Source of the DNA: Ruminococcus sp. | Lineage (GTDB): Bacteria; Bacillota; Clostridia; Oscillospirales; Ruminococcaceae | NCBI GenBank assembly: GCA_024697705.1 | Contig: JAILFF010000037.1 | Coordinates: 1 to 10,219 of the forward strand | DNA: 10,219 nt | Direction: 5' to 3' | Shown: piece after piece, positions 1 to 7,398 of the stretch | How positions within the stretch are numbered: the stretch's first letter is position 1 | Layout of the letters: every line of letters begins with the position of its first letter | Program-made: the position numbers and the translations under genes | The notes under the pieces: generated by a model | Told to the model about the DNA's origin: nothing | Database searches by the model: none | Seen by the model: the letters and a program-made list of their open reading frames with translations, nothing else

Positions 1-1
1 C

Positions 2-256
2 GGGCGCAATTTTGCGCTGGGCTCCTACAAGGATGCCAACAATCAGGAAAGACCTTGTTACTCACTGACGAAAACGGAGTGCTTGTATGTGGCGACGAAG
101 TTTAACGACGAAGCTCGCGCAAAACTGGTTCTTCGTTGGGAGCAGTTGGAGAAGGAACGATTGGTGAAACCGCTGACCGACATGGAAATCATGGCTCGAG
201 CAGTGCTAATATCAAACAAAAACGGCACATCAGAATTGTTATATAATTTAAAATAG
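2..256 (+). CDS. Rha-family phage regulatory protein, C-terminal fragment (5' end outside window)
   Basis: An open frame enters from the left edge and gives 84 residues before TAG. It contains NFALGSYKDANNQERPCYSL, then TKTECLYVATKFNDEARAKL and an RWEQLEKER segment. This order (Ser-Tyr-Lys-Asp, Arg-Pro-x-Tyr-x-Leu-Thr, then a helix) resembles the phage Rha/antirepressor N-terminal DNA-binding-type domain, which interferes with phage or host regulation. After a short LTDMEIMARAVLISNK stretch, which in related antirepressors I recall leads into a coiled coil and KilAC domain, the protein stops within about ten residues. It may therefore be truncated, and no other phage gene is visible downstream. 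The true start lies outside the window, so intact short protein versus broken prophage remnant cannot be decided. Family assignment is from motif memory only. Confidence 0.6.
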   Translation, partial: GRNFALGSYKDANNQERPCYSLTKTECLYVATKFNDEARAKLVLRWEQLEKERLVKPLTDMEIMARAVLISNKNGTSELLYNLK

Positions 257-273
257 TTATATATTTAAGGAGG
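242..273 (+). promoter_or_regulatory. Possible -10 box and strong ribosome binding site of the pectinase gene
   Basis: A TATAAT sits at 242-247, overlapping the end of the Rha fragment, inside a very AT-rich stretch. No good -35 box is visible 16-18 bases upstream, so the promoter is weakly supported. The ribosome binding site is clear: AAGGAGG at 267-273, nine bases before the ATG at 283. It fixes the start of the pectinase. Confidence 0.4.
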
Positions 274-282
274 AATCCGTCT

Positions 283-3200
283 ATGAAGAGGTCAGCCAAA
301 AGAGCAGCCTGCGTTTTACTTGCGGCAGGTATGGTCATGTCAACAGCTACGCCCGTTTTACCGCAGTTTATGACCGATATCGTCGCCAGCGCAGGCGATA
401 ACGATTTTAGCTGGAGCGCCTATTCCGGCAAGTCAGCGTCATGGTGGGCATGTTCCGAAGCCGCCGCTCTCGCCGATGAAATGATTGTTTATCAGCTGTC
501 AGACGGCGGTTGGCGCAAGGATATGAAAACCCCGTCGGACGGCTCGTGGAACAAGTCTACCATTGACAATAACGCCACATGGGGACAGATCCGCTTCCTT
601 GCGAGCGTCGCCAACGCTACCGGAAATTACAAGTACAAAGCCGCCTGTCTCAAAGGTCTCGATCTGCTGCTGAACGGACAGTATTCAAACGGAGGATTCC
701 CCCAAGTCTTCAATGACCCGGGAACGTATCACGCGCATATCACCTATAACGACACCGCTATGGTCGCTGTTTTGCGCGTTCTGCTCGAAGTATCGCAGAA
801 GTCGGGCGCTTTCGCGTGGGTAGACAGCAGTTATCAGAGCCGCGCCGAAAACGCCGTAAACAAGGGTATCGACTGTATCCTCAATACTCAGATAAAGATA
901 AACGGATCGCTTACCGCCTGGGGTCAGCAGCATGACGAATACACTCTTGCTCCCGCTGCCGCACGCGCTTACGAGCTGCCGTCTGTCTGCACCTCCGAGA
1001 GCGTCGGCATTGTTGATTTCCTGCGCTCTCTCCCCGACTCGAAGAAATCCGCCGCCGTTATCCGTGCGATCAACTCTGCCGTGCGCTGGTTCGATTCTGT
1101 TAAGATAGAGAATTATGAATGGCATTGGAATTCCGACAAGAGCGATAAGGTTCTTACATATTCGCCCGGTTCCACGATTTGGGCGAGATTCTACGACCTG
1201 CAATACAGCAAGCCGCTTTTTTCCGACCGCGACGGAAAGGCTTACAACGACGTAACGCAAATAAGTCTTGAACGCCGCACGGGTTATTCGTGGTACGGAA
1301 CATGGTGCGCCAATAATATCAAGCTGGGAACTCTCCCCGAGACCTCGACCCCGCAGCAGCAGGGTACGCATATCTATGTAGGTTACAGCGATAAGCAGAA
1401 CAATTATGCTACCATACAGGCAGCTGTTGACGCGGCGGCAGCAAAGAACCCCACCTCCGAGCAGACCCGCGTTAATATCCATATCGCGCCCGGAACCTAC
1501 CGCGAGCAGGTGCGCGTAAATACACCGTATATCAGCTTTATCAACGACGACCCGAGCAAGGAAGTCAAGATCACATGGTACTACGGTATCGGCTACAAGT
1601 ATTACAGCATGGGCAGCGACGGCTATTACAACGCCTCAAACGCATGGTCGAAATCGGGCAAGGGCGAGGCTACCCGCTGGGGAAGCGCAGTCGCTCTGCA
1701 TACCAAAGCCGCATACTTCCGCGCCGAATATATCACATTCGAGAACTCATTCAACCGCTACGTTACCGATGAAGAGATCGCCGACGGCGTTGAGGTTTCC
1801 GGCAGCGAATCCATCACCTTCCAGCGCAACAAGTGGGCTGATGTAAAGAGCAAGACCGCGACCGAACGCGCTGCGGCAATAGCTGTCGAAGGCGATTACA
1901 GCGAATTCTACAAGTGTACGTTCCTCGGAAGTCAGGACACCCTGTTCACACGCGGAGCTCATGAATATTTCCGCAACTGCCGCATCGAGGGCAACACCGA
2001 CTACATCTTTGGTCAGGGCACCTGCATTTTCGATAGCTGCGACCTCGTATGGACGGGCTACACCGATAAGTCGGTAGGCGGCTACATCACCGCCGCAAAG
2101 AGCGACGGAAAATACCTGTTCTCCGACTGCAAGGTTAGCGGCACAAGCGGTATGATGGTCGGCTCGGGTCATTTCGGCAGACCGTGGGGTGCTGAGGCGG
2201 ACGTAGCGTTCGTCAACACGAAGCTCTCTTCGGAAAACATGATCTGCTCGGCGGGCTGGACGTCTATGAGCGGCAATCAGCCCGAAAACGCCAGATTCAA
2301 GGAATATAATACTACCGTGAACGGCAGTCCCGTCAATACCTCCGGGCGCGTTTGGGGTACCGTGAAAAATTCGGCAAGCGGTCTTGATGTAGCTACATAT
2401 CTCTCGGGGTGGACTCCGTTCTATCTGAACAGCTCGGGAACAGTCGTTACCATCGACCCGATAAACGGTACGCTCGTAAAATCGCTGACCGTTAACGACA
2501 CCACTAACGCCGCTGACTGGAAGATCGGCTACAATTTCGGCTACGGCTCGAAGCTGTTTGGTGACCGTGATTTCACCGCAGTGAATGTTCCTTCGTCTGT
2601 TGCGGGTGCGGAGGCTATCATGACAGCCTGCGACTCCAAGACCGTAACTTCCGATCTCGGAAGCTTTACGGCAGCAAGCGATATCACCGTTTATATTGCC
2701 GTTGACAACCGCGTGACAAGCAATCTCCCGTCATGGCTTTCGGGCTGGACAAAGACAGGCGAAGTCATCACCACATCGAACGACCTGACGATGGAGCTTT
2801 TCACAAAGACCTTCACTTCGGGCAGCAAGGTAACTCTCGGTACTAACGGCGGTTCGACAAGCTGCGTGAATTACTTCGTACTTATCAAGGAAAACGAGCC
2901 CGAACCCATAAACGGCAAGCTTATCACCAATCTCGTTGTCAACGACAGAGAGAACGCCGCAGACTGGTCTATCCGCTACGATATGGGCAACGGTTCACAG
3001 ATCTTCGGCGACCGCGATTTCACCGTATCGGGCGTTCCGAGCTATCTTTCAAACGCCGAAACCATACACACCGCCTGCGATTCCAAGATGTACACCGGCG
3101 ACCTTGCGACGTTCACGGCGGGTTCCGATTCCACTATATATGTCGCGGTCGATACAAGAGTAGACACTACGCTCGGCTGGCTGAATTCATGGACTGCAGT

Positions 3201-3639
3201 CGGGACATCGCTTTCTTCCACTAACGACGTAACGCTTGCGCTTTATAAGCTTGACGTCAAATCGGGAGAGAAGGTAACTCTCGGCACAAACGGCGGTGAG
3301 GGCTACTCCATAAACTATATCGTAATGGCAGTACCGAAACAGACAACTGTAACCTCCGTGTATCCCATAATCAAAAAGATCGAGTACAACGAAAACAGTC
3401 ATCAGATCAGATTCACATGGCAGGCTGTTCCCGGCGCGACAAGCTACGCCGTAGCTGCCTACGTTTCCGGCAAGTGGAGAGCGCAGACCTCCAATCTGTC
3501 GGCATCTACGCTGACATATACCACGCCGAAGCATCTTGCGGTCGGCAAGACTTACAAGGTTTGTGTGGCAGCAAAGATCAATGGACAGTGGACTACTAAG
3601 GAATCTATCAAGCACGCTGTAACGGTTACAGTTAAGTAA
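283..3639 (+). CDS. Secreted multidomain pectinase: PL10 pectate lyase + CE8 pectin methylesterase
   Basis: Extracellular pectin-degrading enzyme of 1118 residues. A signal peptide (about 1-38; KRSAKR, then a hydrophobic core) precedes a PL10 pectate lyase domain (about 40-345) with GGWRKD (75-80), TIDNNAT (93-99), YNDTAM (155-160), WGQQHD (213-218) and ARAYELPS (227-234), whose Arg228 is the likely catalytic base. The CE8 methylesterase (about 361-715) shows YATIQAAVDAA, GTYREQV, SQDTLF with the acid Asp552, GNTDYIFG with the nucleophile Asp573, and FGRPWG with Arg633. Then come two copies of an accessory module (about 728-868 and 877-1016) and a fibronectin-III-like domain (about 1023-1118). 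By family knowledge CE8 removes methyl esters and PL10 then cleaves homogalacturonan by beta-elimination. No dockerin, sortase motif or SLH domain is seen, so it is probably free or bound non-covalently. It appears monocistronic, with a terminator just after it. Confidence 0.95.
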   Translation: MKRSAKRAACVLLAAGMVMSTATPVLPQFMTDIVASAGDNDFSWSAYSGKSASWWACSEAAALADEMIVYQLSDGGWRKDMKTPSDGSWNKSTIDNNATWGQIRFLASVANATGNYKYKAACLKGLDLLLNGQYSNGGFPQVFNDPGTYHAHITYNDTAMVAVLRVLLEVSQKSGAFAWVDSSYQSRAENAVNKGIDCILNTQIKINGSLTAWGQQHDEYTLAPAAARAYELPSVCTSESVGIVDFLRSLPDSKKSAAVIRAINSAVRWFDSVKIENYEWHWNSDKSDKVLTYSPGSTIWARFYDLQYSKPLFSDRDGKAYNDVTQISLERRTGYSWYGTWCANNIKLGTLPETSTPQQQGTHIYVGYSDKQNNYATIQAAVDAAAAKNPTSEQTRVNIHIAPGTYREQVRVNTPYISFINDDPSKEVKITWYYGIGYKYYSMGSDGYYNASNAWSKSGKGEATRWGSAVALHTKAAYFRAEYITFENSFNRYVTDEEIADGVEVSGSESITFQRNKWADVKSKTATERAAAIAVEGDYSEFYKCTFLGSQDTLFTRGAHEYFRNCRIEGNTDYIFGQGTCIFDSCDLVWTGYTDKSVGGYITAAKSDGKYLFSDCKVSGTSGMMVGSGHFGRPWGAEADVAFVNTKLSSENMICSAGWTSMSGNQPENARFKEYNTTVNGSPVNTSGRVWGTVKNSASGLDVATYLSGWTPFYLNSSGTVVTIDPINGTLVKSLTVNDTTNAADWKIGYNFGYGSKLFGDRDFTAVNVPSSVAGAEAIMTACDSKTVTSDLGSFTAASDITVYIAVDNRVTSNLPSWLSGWTKTGEVITTSNDLTMELFTKTFTSGSKVTLGTNGGSTSCVNYFVLIKENEPEPINGKLITNLVVNDRENAADWSIRYDMGNGSQIFGDRDFTVSGVPSYLSNAETIHTACDSKMYTGDLATFTAGSDSTIYVAVDTRVDTTLGWLNSWTAVGTSLSSTNDVTLALYKLDVKSGEKVTLGTNGGEGYSINYIVMAVPKQTTVTSVYPIIKKIEYNENSHQIRFTWQAVPGATSYAVAAYVSGKWRAQTSNLSASTLTYTTPKHLAVGKTYKVCVAAKINGQWTTKESIKHAVTVTVK
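2464..3330 (+). repeat. Tandem duplication of a ~140-residue accessory module in the pectinase
   Basis: Residues 728-868 and 877-1016 of the pectinase align along their length. Shared landmarks in the same order are NAADW, FGDRDFT, a TACDSK motif, T-x-DL-x-x-FTA, an IYVAVD/VYIAVD strand followed by RV, a WL-x-x-W pair, and VTLGTNGG followed by NY. A short NEPEPINGK linker separates them. The copies are clearly diverged, so the duplication is not recent. The Trp- and Asp-rich, strand-rich make-up and the position behind catalytic domains suggest carbohydrate binding, but I cannot assign it to a numbered CBM family. Confidence 0.85.
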
Positions 3640-3651
3640 ATATCGAAAAAC

Positions 3652-3695
3652 AGAGCTTAGCATTTCCGAAAAGGAGCTGCTAAGCTCTTTGTTTT
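3652..3695 (+). terminator. Intrinsic terminator of the pectinase gene
   Basis: A perfect 11-bp stem pairs AGAGCTTAGCA (3652-3662) with TGCTAAGCTCT (3678-3688) around a 15-base loop, followed by a T-rich run (TTGTTTT). It begins 12 bases after the stop codon and separates the pectinase from the PadR operon. Confidence 0.85.
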
Positions 3696-3776
3696 GTGCA
3701 TAATATACATATACGGCATAGTATTATATTTTAAAATATATCATATCAGAGAAAATATTATAAACCACTATATATA

Positions 3777-3805
3777 TTGACAAACCATATTATATGCTGT
3801 ATAAT
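3777..3805 (+). promoter_or_regulatory. Sigma-A promoter of the padR operon
   Basis: A consensus TTGACA (3777-3782) and a consensus TATAAT (3800-3805) are separated by exactly 17 bases. The predicted transcription start is near 3812, leaving a short leader with AAAGGAGG at 3823-3830 ahead of the ATG at 3838. A promoter this strong usually needs a repressor, in line with the PadR gene it drives. Confidence 0.85.
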
Positions 3806-3807
3806 AT
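3787..3807. promoter_or_regulatory. Candidate PadR operator overlapping the -10 box
   Basis: An inverted repeat with perfect 8-bp arms, ATATTATA (3787-3794) and TATAATAT (3800-3807), surrounds a 5-base spacer (TGCTG). The right arm contains the whole -10 box. PadR proteins bind as dimers to AT-rich dyads and commonly repress their own operon, so this is the natural operator candidate. A second element, a perfect 16-bp palindrome TATATTTTAAAATATA, lies upstream at 3725-3740. Chance is a real alternative in such AT-rich DNA, since TATAAT itself favours such matches. Confidence 0.5.
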
Positions 3808-3837
3808 CATACAGAAAGAAACAAAGGAGGCGATCGG

Positions 3838-4173
3838 ATGAGTTCATTTCCGATAAGCGCGGCACTGCTTGACGCACTTGTGCTCGCGGTAACAGAGGAC
3901 GAGGATTGCTACGGCTACAAGATCACCAAGGATATCCAGCAAAGTATCTCCGTATCCGAATCGACGCTGTACCCTGTGCTCAGAAGGCTGCAAAACAATG
4001 GTCTGCTTGAGGTCTACGATATGCCTTACATGGGCAGGAATCGCCGTTATTACAGGATAACTCAAAACGGCAGAAACGTGCTGTGGCAATATCGTAACGA
4101 TTGGCAGGAATACGTAGACAGTATAGACAGTCTGCTGATCAAAAAGAAAGAAAAAGGAGCTGACGGACAATGA
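3838..4173 (+). CDS. PadR-family transcriptional repressor
   Basis: A 111-residue winged-helix DNA-binding protein of the short PadR class. It shows the family pattern of an N-terminal helix (LLDALVLAVTEDEDCYGYKI), a recognition region around SESTLYPVLRRLQNNGLLE (about 40-58), and a wing containing GRNRRYYRIT (about 65-74). A C-terminal helix (WQEYVDSIDSLL) serves as dimerisation arm. The start has a strong AAAGGAGG site seven bases upstream. The gene overlaps the next by ATGA, so the two proteins are translationally coupled. By family knowledge, PadR proteins encoded next to HAAS/DUF1700-DUF4097 membrane proteins autorepress the operon and respond to envelope or antimicrobial stress. The inducer here is unknown. 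Confidence 0.93.
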   Translation: MSSFPISAALLDALVLAVTEDEDCYGYKITKDIQQSISVSESTLYPVLRRLQNNGLLEVYDMPYMGRNRRYYRITQNGRNVLWQYRNDWQEYVDSIDSLLIKKKEKGADGQ

Positions 4174-5771
4174 ATAGACCCATCGACGAATACAGAGCAA
4201 GGCTTTTCGCGGCACTTGCGGGCTTTGACCGGAATGAGGTCAGCCAGGCAGTTGATTACTATATCGAGCTTATCGAGGATGCCGACGACCCCGCAGAACA
4301 AATGACAAAGCTCGGCACTCCCGAACAGCTCGCCGAACGAATCATCAAGGAGAACGGCTGGTCAAGACCGCAGTTTGCCGGCAGCTACGGCTACACGAAT
4401 AATGCGGCGCAGCCGGGCGCATACGATTTCAAGGGCACATATAACTACGAAAAACGCAAAAACAGTGAGCCCGGAGCAAGGATCGCAGGACTGATACTCA
4501 CCTCTCCGCTGTGGCTCTCCGTGTTCATTATTATCTTCTCTATACTGATCGCCATCTGGTCGGTATTTATATCCTTCCCCGCAGGCGCGGCGGCAGCTGT
4601 TTTCGAGACCTTCCGCTGGATAGGGAAATATGCGGGATACGCAATCCCCGTATTCTTTGCGGGTGTGGCTTTGGTCGGACTTACCCTTCTGTTTTTCGCT
4701 CCTGTACGGGCGGCTTCAAAGGGACTTTTCATTACAGCCAAGAAGTTCTGCCACTTCCTGTTCGGAATTTTCAATGAGAACAGTGACAGTGAATTCAAAA
4801 TCGCTAAGAAGTATTTCAGCAAAACGGCTCTGATAATGGGCGCTCTGCTCACGATAGCAGGAACGGGCGTTTCTGTTCCTCTTTTCGCAAAGGCGGCGAA
4901 CAGCCCCGAGAAATTCTCTCAGGCGCTTGGACTTGACAGCTATGAATACAACTTTAACGAAAATACGGACAGCATTAAGGTCAACATCCAATCCGGCGCA
5001 AGCCTTTATATCAAGCCTTCCGATGCGGGAAAAGGTGCTTACCTTAAATGCGAGAACGTCAAAAAGGAAGCGGTTTCGGTGAGCGATTCTGATGAGATCG
5101 GTTTCACCTATAATTACAACGGGACGATCAAAAATGTACCGATATTCAATATTAATATCGGCAACGCTGCAAGCGCCTCCACAAGATTCTACCTCTATCT
5201 TCCCGAAAAGGAGTATGATTCGACAGATATAATTCTTTCTCTCGGCGATGTCAAGGTAGAGAATTTCACCGCTAAAAACATCAGAATTGAATGTAGCTGC
5301 GGTGACACAAAGCTTAACAACGTCAAGCAGACAACTTCGGGCGGCAGTTTTACTGTGACGAATGATCTCGGAGACATCAAGCTTGAAAACTGCACTCTCG
5401 AAGGTGAGGCTGAACTGATTCAGCACGCGGGAGACATAAAACTAAATGCGGGAAAGGTAAACACGCTCACGGCTGAAAACGATCTCGGAGACATCAAGCT
5501 CGAAAGCGTAACCACCGACACTCTTGACCTGACCAATCACTGCGGAGATGTTAAGCTCACCGAGATCTCCGCAAGCGGCTCGATCACCTGCAAGCTTGAT
5601 CTCGGAAGCGCCAAGTTTGACCTTAAGGGCAGCGATTACAACGTGACAGCAAAGACCGATCTCGGCGATGTTAAGATAAACGGTCAGAAGATCAGCGAAG
5701 TTCAGACAAACGGCAAAGTACCTGTAACGGTTACCAACAATACCGGAGACATAAAGATAAACTTCATTTAA
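4170..5771 (+). CDS. HAAS/DUF1700 - DUF4097-like membrane protein
   Basis: A 533-residue membrane protein. Residues 1-65 are a HAAS/DUF1700 domain (YRARLFAALAGFD, then a helix pair ending KLGTPEQLAERIIKENGW), which in this family works together with PadR regulators. After a Gly/Tyr-rich linker come three hydrophobic segments: about 105-135, 155-178 and 217-238. The C-terminal part (about 258-533) is a DUF4097-like beta-repeat domain with a Gly-Asp-Ile/Val-Lys motif recurring every 19-22 residues (first at 359, last at 526). An odd number of spans, if all are real, would place this domain outside, on the opposite side from the HAAS domain. An AAGGAG site lies ten bases before the ATG, inside padR, and the start overlaps the padR stop. 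Function is unproven; envelope sensing is a family-level inference. Confidence 0.88.
   Translation: MNRPIDEYRARLFAALAGFDRNEVSQAVDYYIELIEDADDPAEQMTKLGTPEQLAERIIKENGWSRPQFAGSYGYTNNAAQPGAYDFKGTYNYEKRKNSEPGARIAGLILTSPLWLSVFIIIFSILIAIWSVFISFPAGAAAAVFETFRWIGKYAGYAIPVFFAGVALVGLTLLFFAPVRAASKGLFITAKKFCHFLFGIFNENSDSEFKIAKKYFSKTALIMGALLTIAGTGVSVPLFAKAANSPEKFSQALGLDSYEYNFNENTDSIKVNIQSGASLYIKPSDAGKGAYLKCENVKKEAVSVSDSDEIGFTYNYNGTIKNVPIFNINIGNAASASTRFYLYLPEKEYDSTDIILSLGDVKVENFTAKNIRIECSCGDTKLNNVKQTTSGGSFTVTNDLGDIKLENCTLEGEAELIQHAGDIKLNAGKVNTLTAENDLGDIKLESVTTDTLDLTNHCGDVKLTEISASGSITCKLDLGSAKFDLKGSDYNVTAKTDLGDVKINGQKISEVQTNGKVPVTVTNNTGDIKINFI
5244..5753 (+). repeat. Internal G-D-[IV]-K repeats (beta-solenoid-like)
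   Basis: Nine copies of a roughly 20-residue repeat centred on GD(I/V/T)K occur at residues 359, 378, 401, 421, 440, 459, 479 (degenerate GSAKF), 499 and 526 of the membrane protein. Some copies remain close at DNA level: GATCTCGGAGACATCAAGCT appears near 5364 and again near 5481. This points to expansion of the array by unit duplication. The regular period fits a right-handed beta-solenoid, as in DUF4097 proteins. Confidence 0.8.
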
Positions 5772-5851
5772 AAAGAAATAACAAAACGGATGAATTAAAC
5801 GTCTTGGCAAATCGCTTTTGAAATCGGACTTAACAATCAAAGCTAAGACAG

Positions 5852-5897
5852 CCGCCCGCAGGAGGAAAGAAAAAAATATCCTCCGCGGGCGGTTTTT
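5852..5897 (+). terminator. Intrinsic terminator of the padR operon
   Basis: A very GC-rich stem pairs CCGCCCGC-A-GGAGGA (5852-5866, with one bulged A) with TCCTCCGCGGGCGG (5879-5892), followed by TTTTT (5893-5897). It sits about 80 bases after the stop codon of the DUF4097-like gene. The intervening bases hold no open frame I can support. Confidence 0.88.
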
Positions 5898-5912
5898 CGT
5901 TTAATGATGCAC

Positions 5913-5951
5913 AAAAAAGCCCGACTCCGTGAAGAACACGGGGACGGGCTT
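5913..5951 (-). terminator. Intrinsic terminator of the malic enzyme gene
   Basis: Read on the minus strand, AAGCCCG pairs with CGGGCTT (5945-5951 with 5917-5923) and CCGTG pairs with CACGG (5937-5941 with 5927-5931), with a small internal mismatch between them and a five-base loop. A run of six U follows (A-run 5913-5918 on the plus strand). It lies about 24 bases beyond the malic enzyme stop. Confidence 0.87.
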
Positions 5952-5974
5952 AATATTATTTTCGGGTCAAAGAA

Positions 5975-7147
5975 TCAGATTCTTGCCACGCCGGATTTTC
6001 TTGCGGCTTCTGCAACAGCGGCGGCTACTGCGGCGGCTACTCCCCTGTCGAGCGCCGACGGGATTATGTAATCGGCTGTAAGCTCCTCGGGTTTGACATA
6101 GTCCGCAATTGCTTTAGCGGCGGCGATCTTCATTTCGTCGTTGATATCACTTGCGCGAACGTCAAGAGCGCCCCTGAATATGCCCGGGAACGCAAGAACA
6201 TTGTTGATCTGGTTCGGGAAATCGCTTCTGCCTGTACCGACAACTGCCGCCCCCGATTCACGCGCAAGGTCGGGCATGATCTCTGGAGTGGGGTTAGCCA
6301 TTGCAAATATGATCGGGTCCTTCGCCATGCTCTTTACCATCTCGGGAGTAACACAGCCCGGAGCAGAAACGCCGATAAAAACATCCGCGCCCTTGATAAC
6401 GTCGGCAAGCGAACCCTTGCGGAGCTGCTTGTTGGTTATCTCAGCCATTTCTTCCTTCTCCTTGTTAAGACCTTCCCTGCCCTTGTAAATAGCGCCGCTT
6501 CTGTCGCAGAGAACAACATCGTTAAGTCCCATAGCGATAAGTAGTTTAATGATCGCTATGCCCGCAGCGCCCGCGCCGCTCGTTACAACTCTTATGTCGC
6601 CGATTTTCTTGCCCGTAAGCTTAAGCGCGTTCATCATAGCTGCAAGAACTACCACAGCAGTACCGTGCTGATCGTCGTGGAAGATCGGAATGTCGCTGAT
6701 CTCCTTTAAACGGCGCTCGATCTCGAAGCAGCGGGGCGCTGATATGTCCTCCAGATTTACGCCGCCGAACGAACCCAGAAGCAGTCCGACAGTCTTGACT
6801 ATCTCGTCAACGTCCTTCGAGCGGACGCACAGCGGAACAGCGTCAACTCCGCCGAAAGCCTTGAACAGAGCGCATTTGCCTTCCATAACAGGCATACCGG
6901 CTTCGGGGCCGATATCACCGAGACCCAGCACAGCGGTGCCGTCGGTAATTACCGCAACAAGATTTGAACGTCCGGTAAGCTCATAGCTCTTATTGATATC
7001 CTTCTGAATTTCAAGGCAGGGCTGCGCTACGCCGGGAGTATAGGCGAGCGAAAGATCGTCCCTCGTTTCGAGAGGACATTTTGTTATTACCTCAAGCTTG
7101 CCGTTCCATTTTTCATGCAGCTTAAGCGATTCCTTTGCGTAATCCAT
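5975..7147 (-). CDS. NAD(P)-dependent malic enzyme (oxaloacetate-decarboxylating, bacterial short form)
   Basis: Cytoplasmic enzyme of 390 residues converting malate to pyruvate and CO2 with reduction of NAD(P). It has the short bacterial form without a phosphotransacetylase extension. Motifs in order: LAYTPGVA with catalytic Tyr36, GMPVMEGKCALFK with catalytic Lys91, the metal ligands Glu133-Asp134 (NLEDI) and Asp159 in FHDDQHGT, and the nucleotide-binding GAGAAG (191-196). These are followed by VVLCDR, where Asp215 ends the second strand and suggests NAD preference, then ANPTPEI (284-290). A longer reading to 7255 would add 36 residues unlike the family. The start at 7147 gives the normal MDYAKESLKLHEKW beginning and has AAAGGA ten bases upstream. 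It is a single-gene unit with its own promoter and terminator. Confidence 0.95.
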   Translation of the reverse strand: MDYAKESLKLHEKWNGKLEVITKCPLETRDDLSLAYTPGVAQPCLEIQKDINKSYELTGRSNLVAVITDGTAVLGLGDIGPEAGMPVMEGKCALFKAFGGVDAVPLCVRSKDVDEIVKTVGLLLGSFGGVNLEDISAPRCFEIERRLKEISDIPIFHDDQHGTAVVVLAAMMNALKLTGKKIGDIRVVTSGAGAAGIAIIKLLIAMGLNDVVLCDRSGAIYKGREGLNKEKEEMAEITNKQLRKGSLADVIKGADVFIGVSAPGCVTPEMVKSMAKDPIIFAMANPTPEIMPDLARESGAAVVGTGRSDFPNQINNVLAFPGIFRGALDVRASDINDEMKIAAAKAIADYVKPEELTADYIIPSALDRGVAAAVAAAVAEAARKSGVARI

Positions 7148-7198
7148 ATTATTCAGTTCCTTTCCGCAAAACGTTTGATTCGATTTAATACAAATTAT

Positions 7199-7227
7199 AT
7201 TATACAACCTTTTGAAGAAAAATACAA
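7199..7227 (-). promoter_or_regulatory. Promoter of the malic enzyme gene
   Basis: On the minus strand a consensus TATAAT (7199-7204) lies 17 bases downstream of TTGTAT (7222-7227), a -35 box matching TTGACA only in its TTG half. The predicted start is near 7192, giving a leader of about 45 bases. Its position inside the longer reading frame supports placing the real start codon at 7147. Confidence 0.6.
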
Positions 7228-7339
7228 TATCTGCGCGGGATTTTAATGTAAACAAAAGTTAATATTTTGTAAATTCTACTATTTTTTCTCCCACGAAGCC
7301 GAGGTCTATCAGATACCGATTCATTAAATCATTTTACTA

Positions 7340-7368
7340 TTGACAATCTATATGAATAGTGTTATAAT
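7340..7368 (+). promoter_or_regulatory. Sigma-A promoter of the radical SAM operon
   Basis: Consensus TTGACA (7340-7345), 17-base spacer, consensus TATAAT (7363-7368). Transcription should begin near 7375, leaving about 24 bases of leader. The ribosome binding site is GGTGATC (7390-7396), complementary to the extended 3' end of 16S rRNA, two bases before the ATG. In register with the usual AGGAGGTGATC this is normal spacing. The promoter diverges from the malic enzyme promoter. Confidence 0.87.
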
Positions 7369-7398
7369 AATAAATGAACAAGAAATGCGGGTGATCTT

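Noticed and set aside
685..1482. Long minus-strand open frame (265 codons) inside the pectinase gene
   Set aside because: Antisense to conserved PL10 and CE8 motifs; no family resemblance. A shadow frame.
5195..5760. Repetitive DNA in the membrane protein gene as a CRISPR-like array
   Set aside because: The repeats are in-frame protein repeats with diverged copies and coding sequence between them, not identical repeats with unique spacers.
7147..7255. 36-residue N-terminal extension of the malic enzyme
   Set aside because: The extension is unlike the family and contains the probable promoter. The ATG at 7147 has an AAAGGA site and gives the usual N-terminus.
7336..7360. Inverted repeat ACTATT/AATAGT around the -35 box of the radical SAM promoter as an operator
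   Set aside because: Arms are only six bases with a 13-base gap in AT-rich DNA, and no regulator gene is adjacent; too weak to call.
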